Source: Perilla frutescens
Lineage: Eukaryota; Streptophyta; Magnoliopsida; Lamiales; Lamiaceae
DNA: 64,000 bases
Direction of reading: 5' to 3'
Assembly (NCBI GenBank): GCA_026008535.1
Contig: BRKX01000004.1
Location: 45,467,501-45,531,500, forward strand
Under the pieces are notes generated by a model. It was not told where the DNA came from. It made no database searches and saw nothing but the letters and a program-made list of their open reading frames with translations. Both the position numbers and the translations under genes were made by a program. Of the stretch, positions 1-11,559 are shown piece after piece (the first letter of the stretch is position 1; every line of letters begins with the position of its first letter).

Positions 1-423
1 AAATGTGGAGTTATTAGGGGCTTTTAATCCCAAACTCCTCCTACTCTTAGGCTCCAAAAAGTCTCTATAATAATTTCTCTCAGCTGGCCAAGTGGTTGGA
101 GGTAATAAAGATCAAAACTCCCGAAACCACAGATGAAACTCATCGAAATGGAGCTCGAACTGATCACCCCGCACTCGCGGGGTGCTCCGTACCGGCGGGA
201 CTGGGATGTCCCGCGCTCGCAGGGTGCTCCGCACCGGCGGGGCGCGTTCACCGTGAACACTGCTCCACGGTCCCGGGAGTCCCGCGCCGGCGGAGCTGCT
301 CCAGCTTCCGGCTTTTCTCTTCAGTTTCGGCATTGTTCATTTGTTGGCTCTCAGTTCAGTTTCAGTCAGCCTTCGTCAGTTGGAGACTTTTAAGCTCACC
401 CCATCAATTGTGGCTCTAGCTCA
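1..423. other. GC-rich segment with a direct repeat, left flank of solo LTR
   Basis: No gene is recognised. Bases 165-300 are strikingly GC-rich for this AT-rich window and contain two copies, about 40 bp apart, of a segment built on GGGTGCTCCG.ACCGGCGGG (near 178-202 and 218-242). The segment ends at the left TSD (GCTCA) of the solo LTR and resumes at 2903, where a similar 'gctcagctcc' style continues, so 1-423 and 2903 onward were contiguous before that insertion. Short open frames on both strands are compositional and resemble no protein I know. Confidence 0.5.
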
Positions 424-515
424 TGTAACACCCCAAACCACTCCGTTTGGCCACGTCACTTAATATACTTGTAACGCCCCAAACTACTCCGTTTGGCCAC
501 GTTACTAAATATATA
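424..515 (+). repeat. 46-bp tandem duplication of the LTR 5' end
   Basis: The first 46 bp of the solo LTR (424-469) are repeated immediately (470-515) with a few substitutions. Both copies start TGTAAC[A/G]CCCCAAAC and contain CTCCGTTTGGCCACGT. Either copy could have served as the LTR terminus, but the TSD lies next to the first one. Confidence 0.85.
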
Positions 516-2902
516 ATTCATTTACATATGTTTGCGTTCTCTTAATAGATTGAGCGGAAGCTAAGGTCAAATTTCATTATGAGAAAATAACATCATAATT
601 CTGAATATAAATTTTCTTCCATAATTATAACATGCAACCCATCGAATCTACCCTGTCACACAACATGGATTTAAGTAGAAGCATCTAATAAACCTATCCA
701 CATCATTCATACAATTATCCAACCTATCGGGCTCATAGGTCTTAAACAACCCGCCCGTCTAGTACCCTAAATTAACAAACATAGCATAGAAATTCAACAA
801 CCTATATTTACATAACATAGGCTCCTAGGTCAACCGACCTGCCTTTAAATCATTGACATGTTATATCGAGTTAAACATAGCATAACCACAAAAGATCGGG
901 CTATTCCCATCCCTAATAATCGTTGTTCATAAAACAGAAAGAATGATCAATGTAATAATACTAATAATATGCATATTCAAAAGCAAGCAAAATTAAACAC
1001 AAGCTTGTGGGGTTCTCTTGTGTTCACAATGCTCCTACTCGGGCCTCGACTCCTCAACCTGAAATTCATTGAATGGATGGGGTGAGTATTTAACAACATA
1101 CTCAGTGGGGAACACTATAAACAGTTATAGCCAATTGCACAAGTGAAAATATAACATATGGACTTTTCTTTACTTTGTGGAGACTAGTCTCAACCCCGTA
1201 GGGTCCAAACATCATGATGCCCCCATTAATGAATATCTTTGGCCCTGTAGGAATGCCCGCAGACATACTACCCCCAGGGAGGACATTAACAGGTCTATAT
1301 TCGATCCCAAATGATCTCTACCCTGAAGGGTCTCTTTGTCAACCCCGTAGGATCTCTTTCATTTCACCGGTCCGAAGACCCTTCATACTTATACAATCAA
1401 AGCACAACAATAACTATAACCTTACACGTGTTCACAGTTTAGTGTTACCCCACCTTATGAGATGCTTTCACAATTCTCAACCTTTGAAATACTCCTTAGT
1501 CGTGCACAAGTTGTCCACCTCGAGTCCCAATACGTTACCAAGCACCTTTCAATTCCCTTTTCATTTTAGATGTCGAGTTATACAAATAAATCATAACTTT
1601 GACCAAACTCATGCTATACTTTATTGTAAGGTCTTCAAACATATCCATATACACAATCATGGATATACCAACTCATAATATGATTTTGGACTCAAAATAC
1701 ACATTAAAACTCTTTGAAACATTTAATCGAACACGTTACGTGCACACATTTAAGCCACATGATCATGACTTAATTTAAATCCTTTAAACCCAACATTTCA
1801 AATACAAACACCTTCATCCTAGGGCTCTAACATACATGAAAATCAACTTCATAAAGACATCACAACTCCTCCAATCAAATATCAACAAACAAGGGGGAAA
1901 TTAGGGCAAAATCCAAACCCTAGTAACAATGAACCATGGAGATTTCAATTTAACAACACATATAGCTTCAATGGAGTAAATAAACCATATGTTTGAGATA
2001 TCAAAGCATGGAGATCAATAGAATTGAAAAACCCTAATTTTTGGAAACAAACCCTAGGTTTGATTCAACAAGAAATGGGTGTTTAATCCCCAAGTAGAAG
2101 AGATATAGGGGTTACCTTAGTTGATGGATGATGATGGGAGATTCCACTCCAAAACTAGAAGAAGATGTTGAGAGAATTTGGAAGATGAGTAGCCCAAATG
2201 AAGTAAGAAATGAAGAGGAAATGAGTAAAGTGTTGTATTTATAGGTTGGAATTTCCGAAACGGGGCACGGCCTAGGGGTGGTCGCGCTCAGAGGTCGCGT
2301 TCGAGACAAAGAAAAATAGCTCTCTGAAGCTGGTGACACGTGACCGAGGGGGTCGCGTTTCATGGTCGCGCTGTAGACCCCTCAGAACGCGACTCGAATG
2401 GGGTCGCACTTTCCGGTCGCGCTCAGACTGTAGATTTTTAAAAGAGCTTCTATTTGAGTACTTATGGGCCTCGTGGCTCCAACCAAGTCAAAAGTTATGA
2501 CCTCCGGACGAAACCCTACCGAAACTCAGCGAGACCCTCCATTTATGCTATTTTCGAAAATACATACAATACACAACTTAAATTTTCAAGACATATTTAC
2601 TACTCATTCAATGCACACACCAAAATTACATAAAATTGAGGTATGTCAAATCAAAATTAAATATAAACACACTCATTCATTATCATATAACTCGACAATT
2701 TAAATGTTAAATTTCAAATTCCATTATGCAATCAGCATAGTGTAACCGTGCTATGACATATCAGCTCGAGTGGAACAACCTGCATTAAAACAACGGCATA
2801 ATATACAAACATACTCATATGATCAATATTCAAACAATATTAATTCAAATTCATTTTCCAAAATCATAATTCATAATTTAGAAAAAGAGACGGGGTATCA
2901 CA
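424..2902 (+). mobile_element. Solo LTR of a Ty3/gypsy-type retrotransposon
   Basis: The segment begins TGTAACACCCC and ends GGTATCACA, the TG...CA form of an LTR. It is flanked on both sides by the 5-bp direct repeat GCTCA (419-423 and 2903-2907). It is 2479 bp long and has no recognisable gag or pol, no primer-binding site and no second LTR, so it is best read as a solo LTR left by recombination between LTRs. A TATA-like stretch (tatttatagg) lies near 2238. Long LTRs with a TGTAACACCCC start are typical of Tekay/Del-like chromoviruses; that family assignment is inference. The open frame at 1214-1678 is not coding. Confidence 0.82.
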
Positions 2903-3379
2903 GCTCAGCTCCAAGCCCTCAGCTCCGGCTTGGAATCTTCAGTTTGGTGCTTCAACTGGGCTTCTTTAGTTGGGCTTCCAGCTCAGCTCTGCACTCTTGG
3001 CTTCAGCTTGAAGTGAAAGCTCTTCAGTTGCAACTCTAGTTCACTTCATCAGCTGGGGCTTAGCTTATTAGTTGTGCCTCCAGCTCAGCTATCAGTTCTT
3101 CAAGACAAATCAACAAGCTGGAGACCCCCGACCAACTCAGCAAAGCGGGAGATTCAAGTCAAATCAACAAGATGGAGCTTCAGTTGGGAGCTTCACCTCC
3201 TGGCCACCTTTATGCTATAAAATCCTGCTTTTGGACACAAAAGCTCAAGTTTTGCACAAACCTGGCACAGCTCACCATTAGAGCAAAAGTGAAGGAAATA
3301 ACATATAAATAACACGAAAAATAAAGGAAACACGTATACTAAAGACACCAAATTTCTATAATAAAATAGTACAAATAAT
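2903..3379. other. Unclassified repeat-like DNA between solo LTR and LINE
   Basis: No gene. The sequence is rich in 'agctcagct' and 'cttcagttg' runs and continues the segment interrupted by the solo LTR. A TATA-like motif (ctataaaatcc) lies near 3215, followed by a CT/CA-rich stretch, which would suit the promoter half of an unrecognised LTR element. I found no partner LTR or target-site duplication. Confidence 0.35.
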
Positions 3380-5260
3380 CACTAAACAACACCTCATTAA
3401 CAAGAATCGAAAGTCTAGCAGAGTGAAGAGAATATTATTTATCCATGTACAAAATATCTCCAGAAAACCAAATGATTTCATCATCTGCTGCAAGAAATTC
3501 CAATTAATAGGTGTCGAAAGCTTTGGTGATATCAATTTTCAATGTCATGTTGTATCCTTCATGAGTACGGTTCAAAGTGTTAATGCCTTCTGAAGTAAAA
3601 AAAATTGCATCATGAATATTCCTGCCTTGGATGAATTCAAATTGCTGCTTTGACACTAATGCAGCAGCCACCAAATTTAATCCTGTAGCCAAAATTGTTG
3701 TAAAAATTTTGAACAGAAAATTGCTCAAAGCTATTGGCTTGTATTCTTCCACCATGAGAGCACGCCCCATTTTAGGAATTAGAACTAAAAAACTTGAATT
3801 AAAACTCGATGGTATATTCTCGTATTCAAAGATTTCTAACACAGCTCCATATATATCAGATGCAATAAATTCCCAAGCAGCATGAAAGAATTTCCCGGTA
3901 AATCTATCTGGCCCTACAGCACTATCCGGATCAAGTATAAAAACTGTTTCCTTAACTTCATCTATCGACGGTTGACTAGTAAGATTGTAGCATTGTTATG
4001 CTGTGATCCGATTAGTTATCAATTGATCAATCAAAGTGTAATCCTCCTCATTCGGCCGAGAGTCCGAAAAATTATTTTGGAAATAATTAATAACATGATC
4101 GGTGATTTCATCTTTGTTACGCACCAGCTCCCCATCTATGGACATCACCGAAATGTGTGCTTTAGCTAGACGAGTTTTCACACTATCATGGAAAAACTTG
4201 GTATTTCTGTCTCCATCATTTAGCTAACTAATTCAACTTTATTGCTTCATGTGATCTGATTTAACCAGTAATAAACCATTTATTTCAGCCTTTATAGAAA
4301 TTTCCTCATCTAATAAATCATCCGTGCATCACGTTGAAGAAATTTGTTCTTGAAGTTGTCCTAGTTTCCATTCAAGACCCTCAATTTTAACGTTGAAGTT
4401 ACCGAAAACTCAAGCATTTCAAGCCTTAAGAACTCCTTTCAATCGTTTTAAGTTTCATCATAACTAAACGAATACGACTAGGTGATACCAATTGTTCCAT
4501 CCAAGATTCACGAATAGTTTGAAAAAATGACTCGTTATTCACCCCCCATGTTCTAGAAATGAAACGGACACAGTCCGGCCTTCTCGACAGAAATACAATT
4601 CACAATAAGAGGTGAGTAATCCGAACACATTCTTGGGAGTAATGTAGCCGTGACACTCTCCCAAACTGCATGAAATTTATCAGAAACCCAATCTATTTTA
4701 CTTTCAGTAATCTCAGGATAATATCTTCTGCTTGACCAAGAGTAAAAAAGACCATTACTCTCAACTTCAGAAACCTCTAAATCCCTAATAAAAGTGTTGA
4801 AGTTCATGCAAGGTATAGGAGATGGCTTTAACTTTCCTCGGCGTTCAAAAGAGCCCCTCACTGCATTGAAATCTCCCATAATGATAAAATGGTCTTTAAG
4901 AGATTCAAGGTCCATCCACAAATCACGACGTTTAATATAAGAAGAGGATCCATGAACAATCACCACAATCCCATCAAAACTATTAACCTTGATTTAAACC
5001 AAAACACATTGATCAGAAGAGTAAAGAACCGATGCACTCACACTCTTTTTAACAAACACCCAAATGTTTGAACTCATAGCACCACGATCATTGTGACAAA
5101 TTGGAGTCAAGCCTAACGACTACCAGTAAGAAGCATAAATATTTCCAAAACGAGCCCAAGGCTCAATTAACCCAAGCACTGCAGGCTTAAAGACCCGCAC
5201 ATGTTTACGTAGCATATTTTGGGATACCTCTGTTGCAATCTCAAAGATATTCCATGTCAT
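3380..5260 (-). pseudogene. LINE ORF2 remnant: endonuclease and partial reverse transcriptase
   Basis: The endonuclease-like part (4966 to 4553) shows YIKRRDLW, IMGDFNAV and CSDYSPLIV, the usual landmarks of an EEP/APE-type LINE endonuclease. Further upstream, to about 5258, the frame can be followed through SSDQC and a WNI-like start, with stops. The linker between endonuclease and RT is visible at 4181-3996 (DGELVRNKDEI, NYFQNNF). The RT start at 3842-3504 shows SFNSSFLVLIPK, IALSNFLFK and QFEFIQGRNIHDAI, then KIDITKAFD. The YxDD catalytic region lies beyond the truncation and is absent. The protein would copy LINE RNA into the target site; this copy cannot. Confidence 0.8.
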
Positions 5261-5265
5261 AAGAT

Positions 5266-6783
5266 TTATTGTGGTGAAGATAAATTCCTCAAGGAATCAT
5301 CGTTCTTTGGATTAGTATTTTGATCTTTTAAACCTGCAACTAACTCCATATGTTTAAGTGCATTCGAATTAGGCTCGGAAATAACAAATGGAGTCAAATC
5401 CTCCTTCTCTTGTGCCTGCTTGATAGCCTCACCCCCAGCTTTGTTCAACCTCTCTGAACGGCATAACTCCGCAGTTGGAGGTATGGTCCGTCTAGCATAA
5501 GTTTTCTTTGGTGCCATGGCTGAAACCGATTCTCCACCACCGTCAAAATCCAACTCCTTAACCTCCTCAACAACCTCAGAACCCGATGGAGCCCTCAAAG
5601 AAGACTCTTGATCTGAATCTGAAGCCACCAGCCCATGAGTTGTATCCTCCCTACAAACAAAATCATCGTCCTGCCCAATAACAAGCATATCCTTAGTGTT
5701 CCCACTAATAACCATATCCTCAGACATTTCTGAACCCAGTAACCGATCTGCATGTAATGAATCCTCCACACCTGACTTAGCACCAACCATGACATCACCA
5801 ATAAACCTATCCCCCGTTAAACCTCATGAAGCAGAACCAAATTTTCTTTCAGATGAATCACTCTCCACAGCATGAGAAGAAATAACATCCTTCGTCTTTG
5901 TCTCGTGAGTCTCCTCAACAACTCCGCTATCTTTAGAAGTATGTGAGATAAGGACAGTAACTTGTAACAAATTATTGAATGCATTCCCACCCTCCTCAAG
6001 TCCTAAATTAGAAAGAGTTGATAAATTGTTTGAAGTTGGAATCATCTTATCCTGGTTCGCTTTATCAACCTTATCACCATCCCCAAACGTCCAAACCACC
6101 AATTCCTTGGTTGAACGGCCTGATTTCAAATTATGATCCTCATGCACAGCTGCCCCCAAATTAGAAGAATTCCCAGACTTGTCACCTTTGCTTATCTTTT
6201 CGGTAACAACCTCCTGCGATGCTTCTTTCACCTGAGACATAGAATTACGGCACTTTACAATGGAATGTCCAACAATCTGACATTCACTTCAAAATAGTGG
6301 TATACTCTCATAATGAATATCCACAAAAAATGAATATTCTCCACGATCAATCATCACCGAGTGTTGTAGGGTTTGCGCCATGTCAACCTCGATCAGAATT
6401 CTTGCGAAGTGTCCCAGATCCCCATGCATAGAATTTCCATCTATTTTCAAGGGATTACCAACTGACCTAGCGATGCTAACGAACACCTCCTCGTGCCAAT
6501 ATTCAATCGGCAAATTGTATAGACGTACCCAAATTTGCGCAAGCGTCGACTTAATCTTGTAGAGGGTGAAATTCGGCACCCAATCTCTAATCTTGAGAAA
6601 TCCCAACTTTAAATTCCAAGATTGTGTTTGACGTACCCTAGATTGATCTGCGGCGCACGAGAATTGGAGTGTAAAGTATCCTTTACCCATCAAGATCAAT
6701 CGCCAATCTTTCGAAATAGCCCATATCTGTTGCAAGCGAGGCTTTAGATCCATCGCCGACCAAGGTTTATCACCTTTCAACAT
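5266..6783 (-). pseudogene. LINE ORF1 remnant with DUF4283 and zinc knuckle
   Basis: The first reading block (6783 to 6289) contains WAISKDWRLILMGKGYFTLQF, IWVRLYNLPIEYW and a GNPLKID region, the pattern of the DUF4283 domain found in nucleic-acid-binding ORF1 proteins of plant LINEs. A stop separates it from a CX2-3...GH..VKC zinc-knuckle remnant near 6240-6290. Two further blocks (6240-5824 and 5790-5266) are Ser/Glu/Asp-rich low-complexity tails ending just before ORF2. In active elements the product coats LINE RNA. Here it is split into at least three frames. Confidence 0.75.
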
Positions 6784-6830
6784 AATTAGTCGACCAATGA
6801 GAGAAAATTGAAATTTCTCTAATTACGACT

Positions 6831-7195
6831 TATATAAATCGTCAGGAATGGAGATTGAATTGAACTCCCCCCGATGAACTGGGTAGATTCTTGATAATGA
6901 CATCGTGAAGACATTCGGAAATTTGTCATGCACATTAGAATTAACGGCGGCAGCGTAGGATGCATGGGTTTTTTAAGATGGAACCTTAAATTGAGAAATA
7001 GGGTTTTCTGAATTTCCGGTCAAAGATAGGTCAGATAGCAGCGGAGACGGCGTAATTAGCGTGAAGGACAAGAGAGAGAGAGAGGAGAGAAGAGCGCATT
7101 TTTTTCCTTTTCAATAGAATTAAAACATTTTTGGTCTACTTTATAATATAATTGAAGGTTAAGCCATAGAGATTATGGAGCTTAGATTTTTTTCC
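6831..7195. other. Non-coding; possible LINE 5' UTR with GA repeat
   Basis: No gene is seen. A (GA)n stretch (about 7071-7095) and short T-rich runs are present. On the minus strand this lies directly upstream of the LINE ORF1 and may be its 5' UTR, but nothing marks the true end of the element. Confidence 0.35.
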
Positions 7196-7203
7196 CTCAA
7201 TCT

Positions 7204-7322
7204 AGTTTTTTTTTTTTTACTCACATACCCGACATGTAGTATTGAGGAGATTCGAACCCATAACCTTTAGTCTCCAAACTAGCAATTTCACTCCACCACT
7301 TGACCATTCTCACCGAGACTCT
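7204..7322 (-). mobile_element. tRNA-derived SINE with target-site duplication
   Basis: On the minus strand the element starts near 7322 with gtctcggtgagaa. It then shows a perfect RNA polymerase III A box (TGGTCAAGTGG, about 7308-7298) and a good B box (GGGTTCGAATC, about 7259-7249), and ends in a run of A (7218-7207 read as T on the plus strand). The 8-bp direct repeat CTCAATCT flanks it (7196-7203 and 7323-7330). tRNA-like head, short body, poly-A tail and TSD together define a SINE of about 119 bp. I do not recognise the named family. Confidence 0.82.
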
Positions 7323-7330
7323 CTCAATCT

Positions 7331-7924
7331 GATTATATGTCAGGGTTTTTTTTTCACACCACCCAATCGTCGATCATTGTTTCAATCGCTTCTTCAAATA
7401 AAGAAGCGGAACTTTTATTGATTATATTATAAGAAATCAGGTTACAATCGAATTTTTTTTTTCTAATGAAAGTAATTTAAATAATATTTTATTGAATTTT
7501 AATCCATGTGCATTCGGCATCACCCAATTTTGAGTTTTGACCAACATATCTCAAATCCATAATATTTGAAATAATATTTTAATATTCAAATTATTGAAAA
7601 TTTAATCAAAACTAAGTTCGAAACTTTTTTCCTGCTCCTAAAAATAATGTGACCAGTTCTTCAGTGATGTGTAATTAATTAAAAACACGATGACTCGGAA
7701 AATTCACGTCTTTTTCCATCTCTCACCCCTCAGTCTCTTTCCGGGCCGCAAAACACATAAAATCAAAGGAAATTTAGAAAACCTACTCCAAGCTAAAGGT
7801 ATATAATCGAGTCGACCCGAATATTGTCAAGTTTAAATTTGACTTATTTATTTTAGAATCGTGCTTTGAGCTTTTAAATTTATCGAATATTTTGTAACCT
7901 AAACATAAATTGATTTATTTAGTT
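7331..7924. other. AT-rich intergenic DNA
   Basis: No gene, RNA gene or clear mobile element is seen. T-rich runs and short AT-rich repeats only. Confidence 0.6.
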
Positions 7925-8062
7925 GAAATAAATACAAATTTATACGCTAAATTGGAATAAACCTTCAAATAAAAGTGATTTTTTTTTAAATCTGACAACT
8001 TGGGCAATGCACTCGTCTGACGCTAATATATGGTCTTGTGCATTTCGGTCGACAATAAATTT
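7925..8062 (+). repeat. Dispersed hairpin repeat, copy A
   Basis: The core at 8000-8054 reads GGGCAATGCACTCG, then ACGCTAAT, then a divergent partner arm containing TTGTGCATTTCGGTCGA. The upstream part (aaataaatac...aaagtgatt) matches the tail seen in copies B and D. It is the most diverged of the four cores. Confidence 0.6.
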
Positions 8063-8529
8063 AATTATTTCGAAATAAATATAAACGTGTCGTGATCTCG
8101 AAAATTTTGAACATTTTTTATCTTGAAGGTATTTAGGTAGTAGAAATGGAAGAAGTTGAAAAGAATTTTAGTGAGAGACAGAACGAGAAGAAAGGGAAGG
8201 AAAATAGAGAATGAGATGGAGGAAATTGAAATATTTCTTTTGTGCATTTCCTAGGGTAAAAACTCGTATTTAAACCTTACATATTCGGTACCACAATTAC
8301 AAAATACTAACCGAATGGATTAAAGTCCTTAATTCAATTAAAATGCTAAAAGCCCAACTAACTGGCCCGATACTAAAATAAAAGTAAACCAGTCCAAAAC
8401 TCATTTAGTTAAAATAACCCGATCAGTTACTCCACAAACCGATCTTCTTTCCCTTAGCAAAATACCATGCAAAATAGCATTCTCTATCTTTCACCCCAGG
8501 AACACAACAAAACGGTAATTGAAAAGTAA
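8063..8529. other. Intergenic DNA between dispersed-repeat copies
   Basis: No gene. A purine-rich stretch at about 8140-8225 gives a small open frame on the minus strand that resembles nothing known. AT-rich otherwise. Confidence 0.5.
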
Positions 8530-9015
8530 AAATCTAGTTTTGAAATAAATATATACCCTAAAATGGAAATTAGTGAACCCTAAAATAAAATTAAAGTGAA
8601 TTAATTTGATTATTTTGAAATCCAGTGACTCGGGCAATGCACTCGGCATACGCTAATACATGGGCTCGTACATTGCGCTCGATAATTTTTTCAGCATAAA
8701 TATAACCCATAACCGAGATTAATAAAACTTAAAAAAAATATAAACCCTAAAAAATACAAAATAAACCCCTAAAAAATCTAAAAAATACTAAAAAAAACCC
8801 TAAAAAATCATGAACCCTAAAAATCGCTGAAGTCCTAAACTCTAAACATTAATTTGAATGGAAAAAATCATAATTAATTTGAACTAAATAAACTAGTATG
8901 AGATCACTAGTTAGTCCGTTACTTTTTAAGGATATATGATACTTTTCGAATTTTGAGTTATATTTTTTAGTGTTAAAATTGATACTAGTTTTGACGTTTT
9001 TTTTTTCACAGGTTG
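8530..9015 (+). repeat. Dispersed hairpin repeat, copy B (fullest plus-strand copy)
   Basis: Modules in order: an AT-rich tail (8540-8610, agtgaaccctaaaat), the hairpin core (8631-8684: GGGCAATGCACTCG / ACGCTAAT / CTCGTACATTGCGCTCGA), an A-rich segment with many degenerate AACCCTAAA units (8705-8830), then attaatttgaatgg and aaactagtat (about 8860-8900) and gatacttttcgaatttt (about 8937-8953). Copy C at 12660-13165 shows the same modules in inverse orientation. Confidence 0.7.
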
Positions 9016-10030
9016 GCATATTTAAAATAATGTTTATTTACAACTAGTGCATTCACGTGTGTGTTTGTGGAAGTGTAATTCTTTAAAAAAAGTTAAAGTA
9101 TAAAGCCACGAACTCAACAATTCAAAGTGTACGTGTGTGTGCGCGCTTTAAATACTAATCGAAAGTGATTTGGTGAAACATATCTTACAAATTTATTTAC
9201 AATTACAATCAACATCTGTTTATGTTGGAACCTATCCTTTGACCCGTCGACGGCTCGTATATTTATTTTCTATCATTATACAAGTCTTACTTTGAATTGA
9301 AAATTAAATTTCGGAAATTTTGAAATATATACATTTAGAAACCCACGTTTTCTTTTCTTTTTTTTCCTTTTGTTTTATCAAATATGGATTTCACAACCTT
9401 CCGTCCAAGCCGCCACGTTTAATATGTAACACCTGAAAATAAAAATTAGATTAAATTAAATTAATAGAGTGATTATTATAAAGGAATGAAATGGTTCATA
9501 TGGTCAAGATTTGCTAGCTTAGCTTTGCATCTTCCTTCGCACTTTAAACCCACACACGCACACGTCACAAATATATACAATTAGGCATATCTATGAGTAT
9601 GAGGTCTGTTTCACAAGTTATTAGCAAACCAAAATATTTTATAAATTGAGTTACGCAAAACTGTTGCACTCAATAAGTATAAATTAATTAATCCTAAATT
9701 AAAATTCAAAAAACTAAGACTCCAGATCTTACAACCATAGACCTAAATCCCGATTCTAAAAATTACGAATTATGAAACTAATCAAACTTTGAGTTGTCAA
9801 CCGCAAATTAAACTTCGTTGAGGCTCAATTAAGCTGAAATAAAACTTGTGAACTTAAAATTCGTTTGGTACATTAAACTTGAGTTCGACTCAATAATAAA
9901 CGAATCAAACTTGAATTTGATAATACGTACTCGAATCAAATATGTCTCAATTTTAGTAGATTCAATAGTAAAAGAAAAATCATCTAAAATGGTGCTTGAT
10001 TTTATCTAGACTAATTTGTTTGGAATACAT
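9016..10030. other. AT-rich intergenic DNA
   Basis: Nothing recognisable as a gene or element. Scattered GT/CA-rich short runs near 9055-9140 and 9550. Confidence 0.6.
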
Positions 10031-10060
10031 AATATATATATACACACACACACACACACA
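10031..10060. repeat. (AT)n(AC)n microsatellite at element border
   Basis: An (AT)n stretch is followed by about ten AC units. A TG run lies symmetrically at the far end of the same element (about 13760-13771), so the dinucleotide tracts sit at both borders of the Mutator-like element. Confidence 0.8.
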
Positions 10061-10971
10061 TATAGATTGGATCATGTGAGAACCACACCCTCTGTGAGAA
10101 CTGAGAACCAATTTCAGCCACAGATCTCGCCTATTTGGATGGCCAAGATACACTCCAAGATTGAAAAAACGCGGTGGCATTACTGTAATTATAGTGACTT
10201 TTTAATGAACTGAGGGTATTTTCATAATTTATGAAATCTATTATTTTTGGACTGAAACCTATTTCCTTCGTAATCTATACTTCCATTCTAAATTTGTTTC
10301 CTTTTTCACGCGATTCTCATCGATTTCGTTGTGCTTATGTAATCCAGATTCCAATCAATTCTCTTCAAAATCTATTCATCTTAATCGTTGTTCACGCGAG
10401 TTCTCAAGTTTTGATTGTTCGTTGTTCTTGGATGATGATGCCGGGTAAAAATATTTTTGTTGTACTTTTTCTGCGATTTTTCACGCAATTCTCTTCGATT
10501 TTGTTTTAGTTTGGAATGCAGATTAGTTGATAAGAAATCTGATTTGGCTGTGAAGAAAAAGGATGCTTGTTTTACTACTTCTTCATCGTACATACAATCG
10601 AATTTATTAGCCTCTCTTTTTTTTTAGCATTTCTGGATGCATAGATTGTTTGTTTGTGATTTCTGTTGATAAATTGGTATTTGGTAATGAATGCTTTAAA
10701 CGTACATAAATATGACGAGGATGAACGTTTCACCATTCTTCTCGTTTGTTTATTTTAGCATTTGCATTTCACTGTTTTAGCACCGGTAGTTATAATTTTA
10801 GCACTTTCATTGCCTTTTTTTTTAGCATTGTTAGTTAATGTTTGAATATTTTGGTAGGTGATAGTGTTAGCATTTGTAGTCTTTTATTTATGATGAGAAA
10901 GACATTATAATAACATAGATTTATGAATTTTTATATGGTTGCAGGTATTTAATAATTTATGCATTCTTCAC

Positions 10972-11185
10972 AGGAAAGAACAATCATGGGAAGCTTGTGA
11001 CCTTTGGGGCTGCTTTAATGTTGGGTGAGGATGTTGAATGTTATTCATGGGTTCTTCACAAGGCTACGATGATGCTAATAGGCATAGCTGATATTTCTTT
11101 AAGGATTTGCAAGAAACCTTTAAGGACCTGTAAGAAGTGTGGGAAGAAATGCTATCATAATTCTACGAATTGTGGGAAGAAGTAG
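10972..11185 (+). pseudogene. FAR1/MULE-type transposase remnant
   Basis: From 10972 the frame reads KNNHGKLVTFGAALMLGEDV followed by YSWVLHK. This matches the conserved block of MULE/FAR1 transposases around the second catalytic region (pattern VNNH...TFGAALL.DE....YTWVL). After MM the frame jumps to a C-terminal CKKCGKKCYHNSTNC, resembling a degenerate zinc knuckle of the same family. A splice-acceptor-like ttcttcacag lies directly upstream. The fragment is about 70 codons against more than 600 in full proteins, with the middle deleted. It marks the parentage of the element and is not a working gene. Confidence 0.55.
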
Positions 11186-11559
11186 ATACATTTTTTTGTA
11201 CTTTGTCATACTGATTTTTTATTAATGATAGTAATATTATTTCCTATAATGCTAATAGGCATAGCCGATATTTCTTTTTTTGCATTGCTAATAAATGTTT
11301 TGATAATGCTAATTTTACTGTATGTGGTGCTAATATAGTTCGTTATACTGCTAATAAGACGTTTAATTTTAATGAGAATGCATTACATTTAGTTATTAAC
11401 AATATTATGAGGTTATATGTTTACTGTAATGATAATATGTTTCGATTACTACAAAATATTGATTTTATATAATGCTAACATACATACTGCTTATATTCTC
11501 TTTTATGTGTGAAAGATAAGTCTAAAATGAGAGATAACTGTGCTAAAATTGTAAAATAA

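Larger units (their letters stand above)
3380..6830 (-). mobile_element. Decayed L1-type LINE, 3'-truncated
   Basis: Read on the minus strand, the element carries in order an ORF1 with a DUF4283-like domain and zinc knuckle (6783 to 5266), an endonuclease (about 5258 to 4553) and the start of a reverse transcriptase (4181 to 3504), the order of plant L1/Cin4-type LINEs. Similarity to reverse transcriptase fades near 3380, just after the palm motif KIDITKAFD. The rest of the RT, the 3' UTR and the poly-A tail are missing. No TSD was found. Numerous stops and frameshifts make it inactive. Confidence 0.8.

Noticed and set aside
86..160. A-box-like TGGCCAAGTGG followed by a gctcgaactg phrase, suggesting another SINE
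   Set aside because: Spacing to the B-box-like phrase is too long and the phrase does not fit the B box. No tail or TSD.
1214..1678. 154-codon open frame in the solo LTR
   Set aside because: No resemblance to any protein; it lies wholly inside an LTR and has low-complexity composition.
8705..8830. Interstitial telomere array (AAACCCT)
   Set aside because: The AACCCTAAA units are irregular and interrupted by variable A runs. They belong to the dispersed repeat and occur again in copy C.
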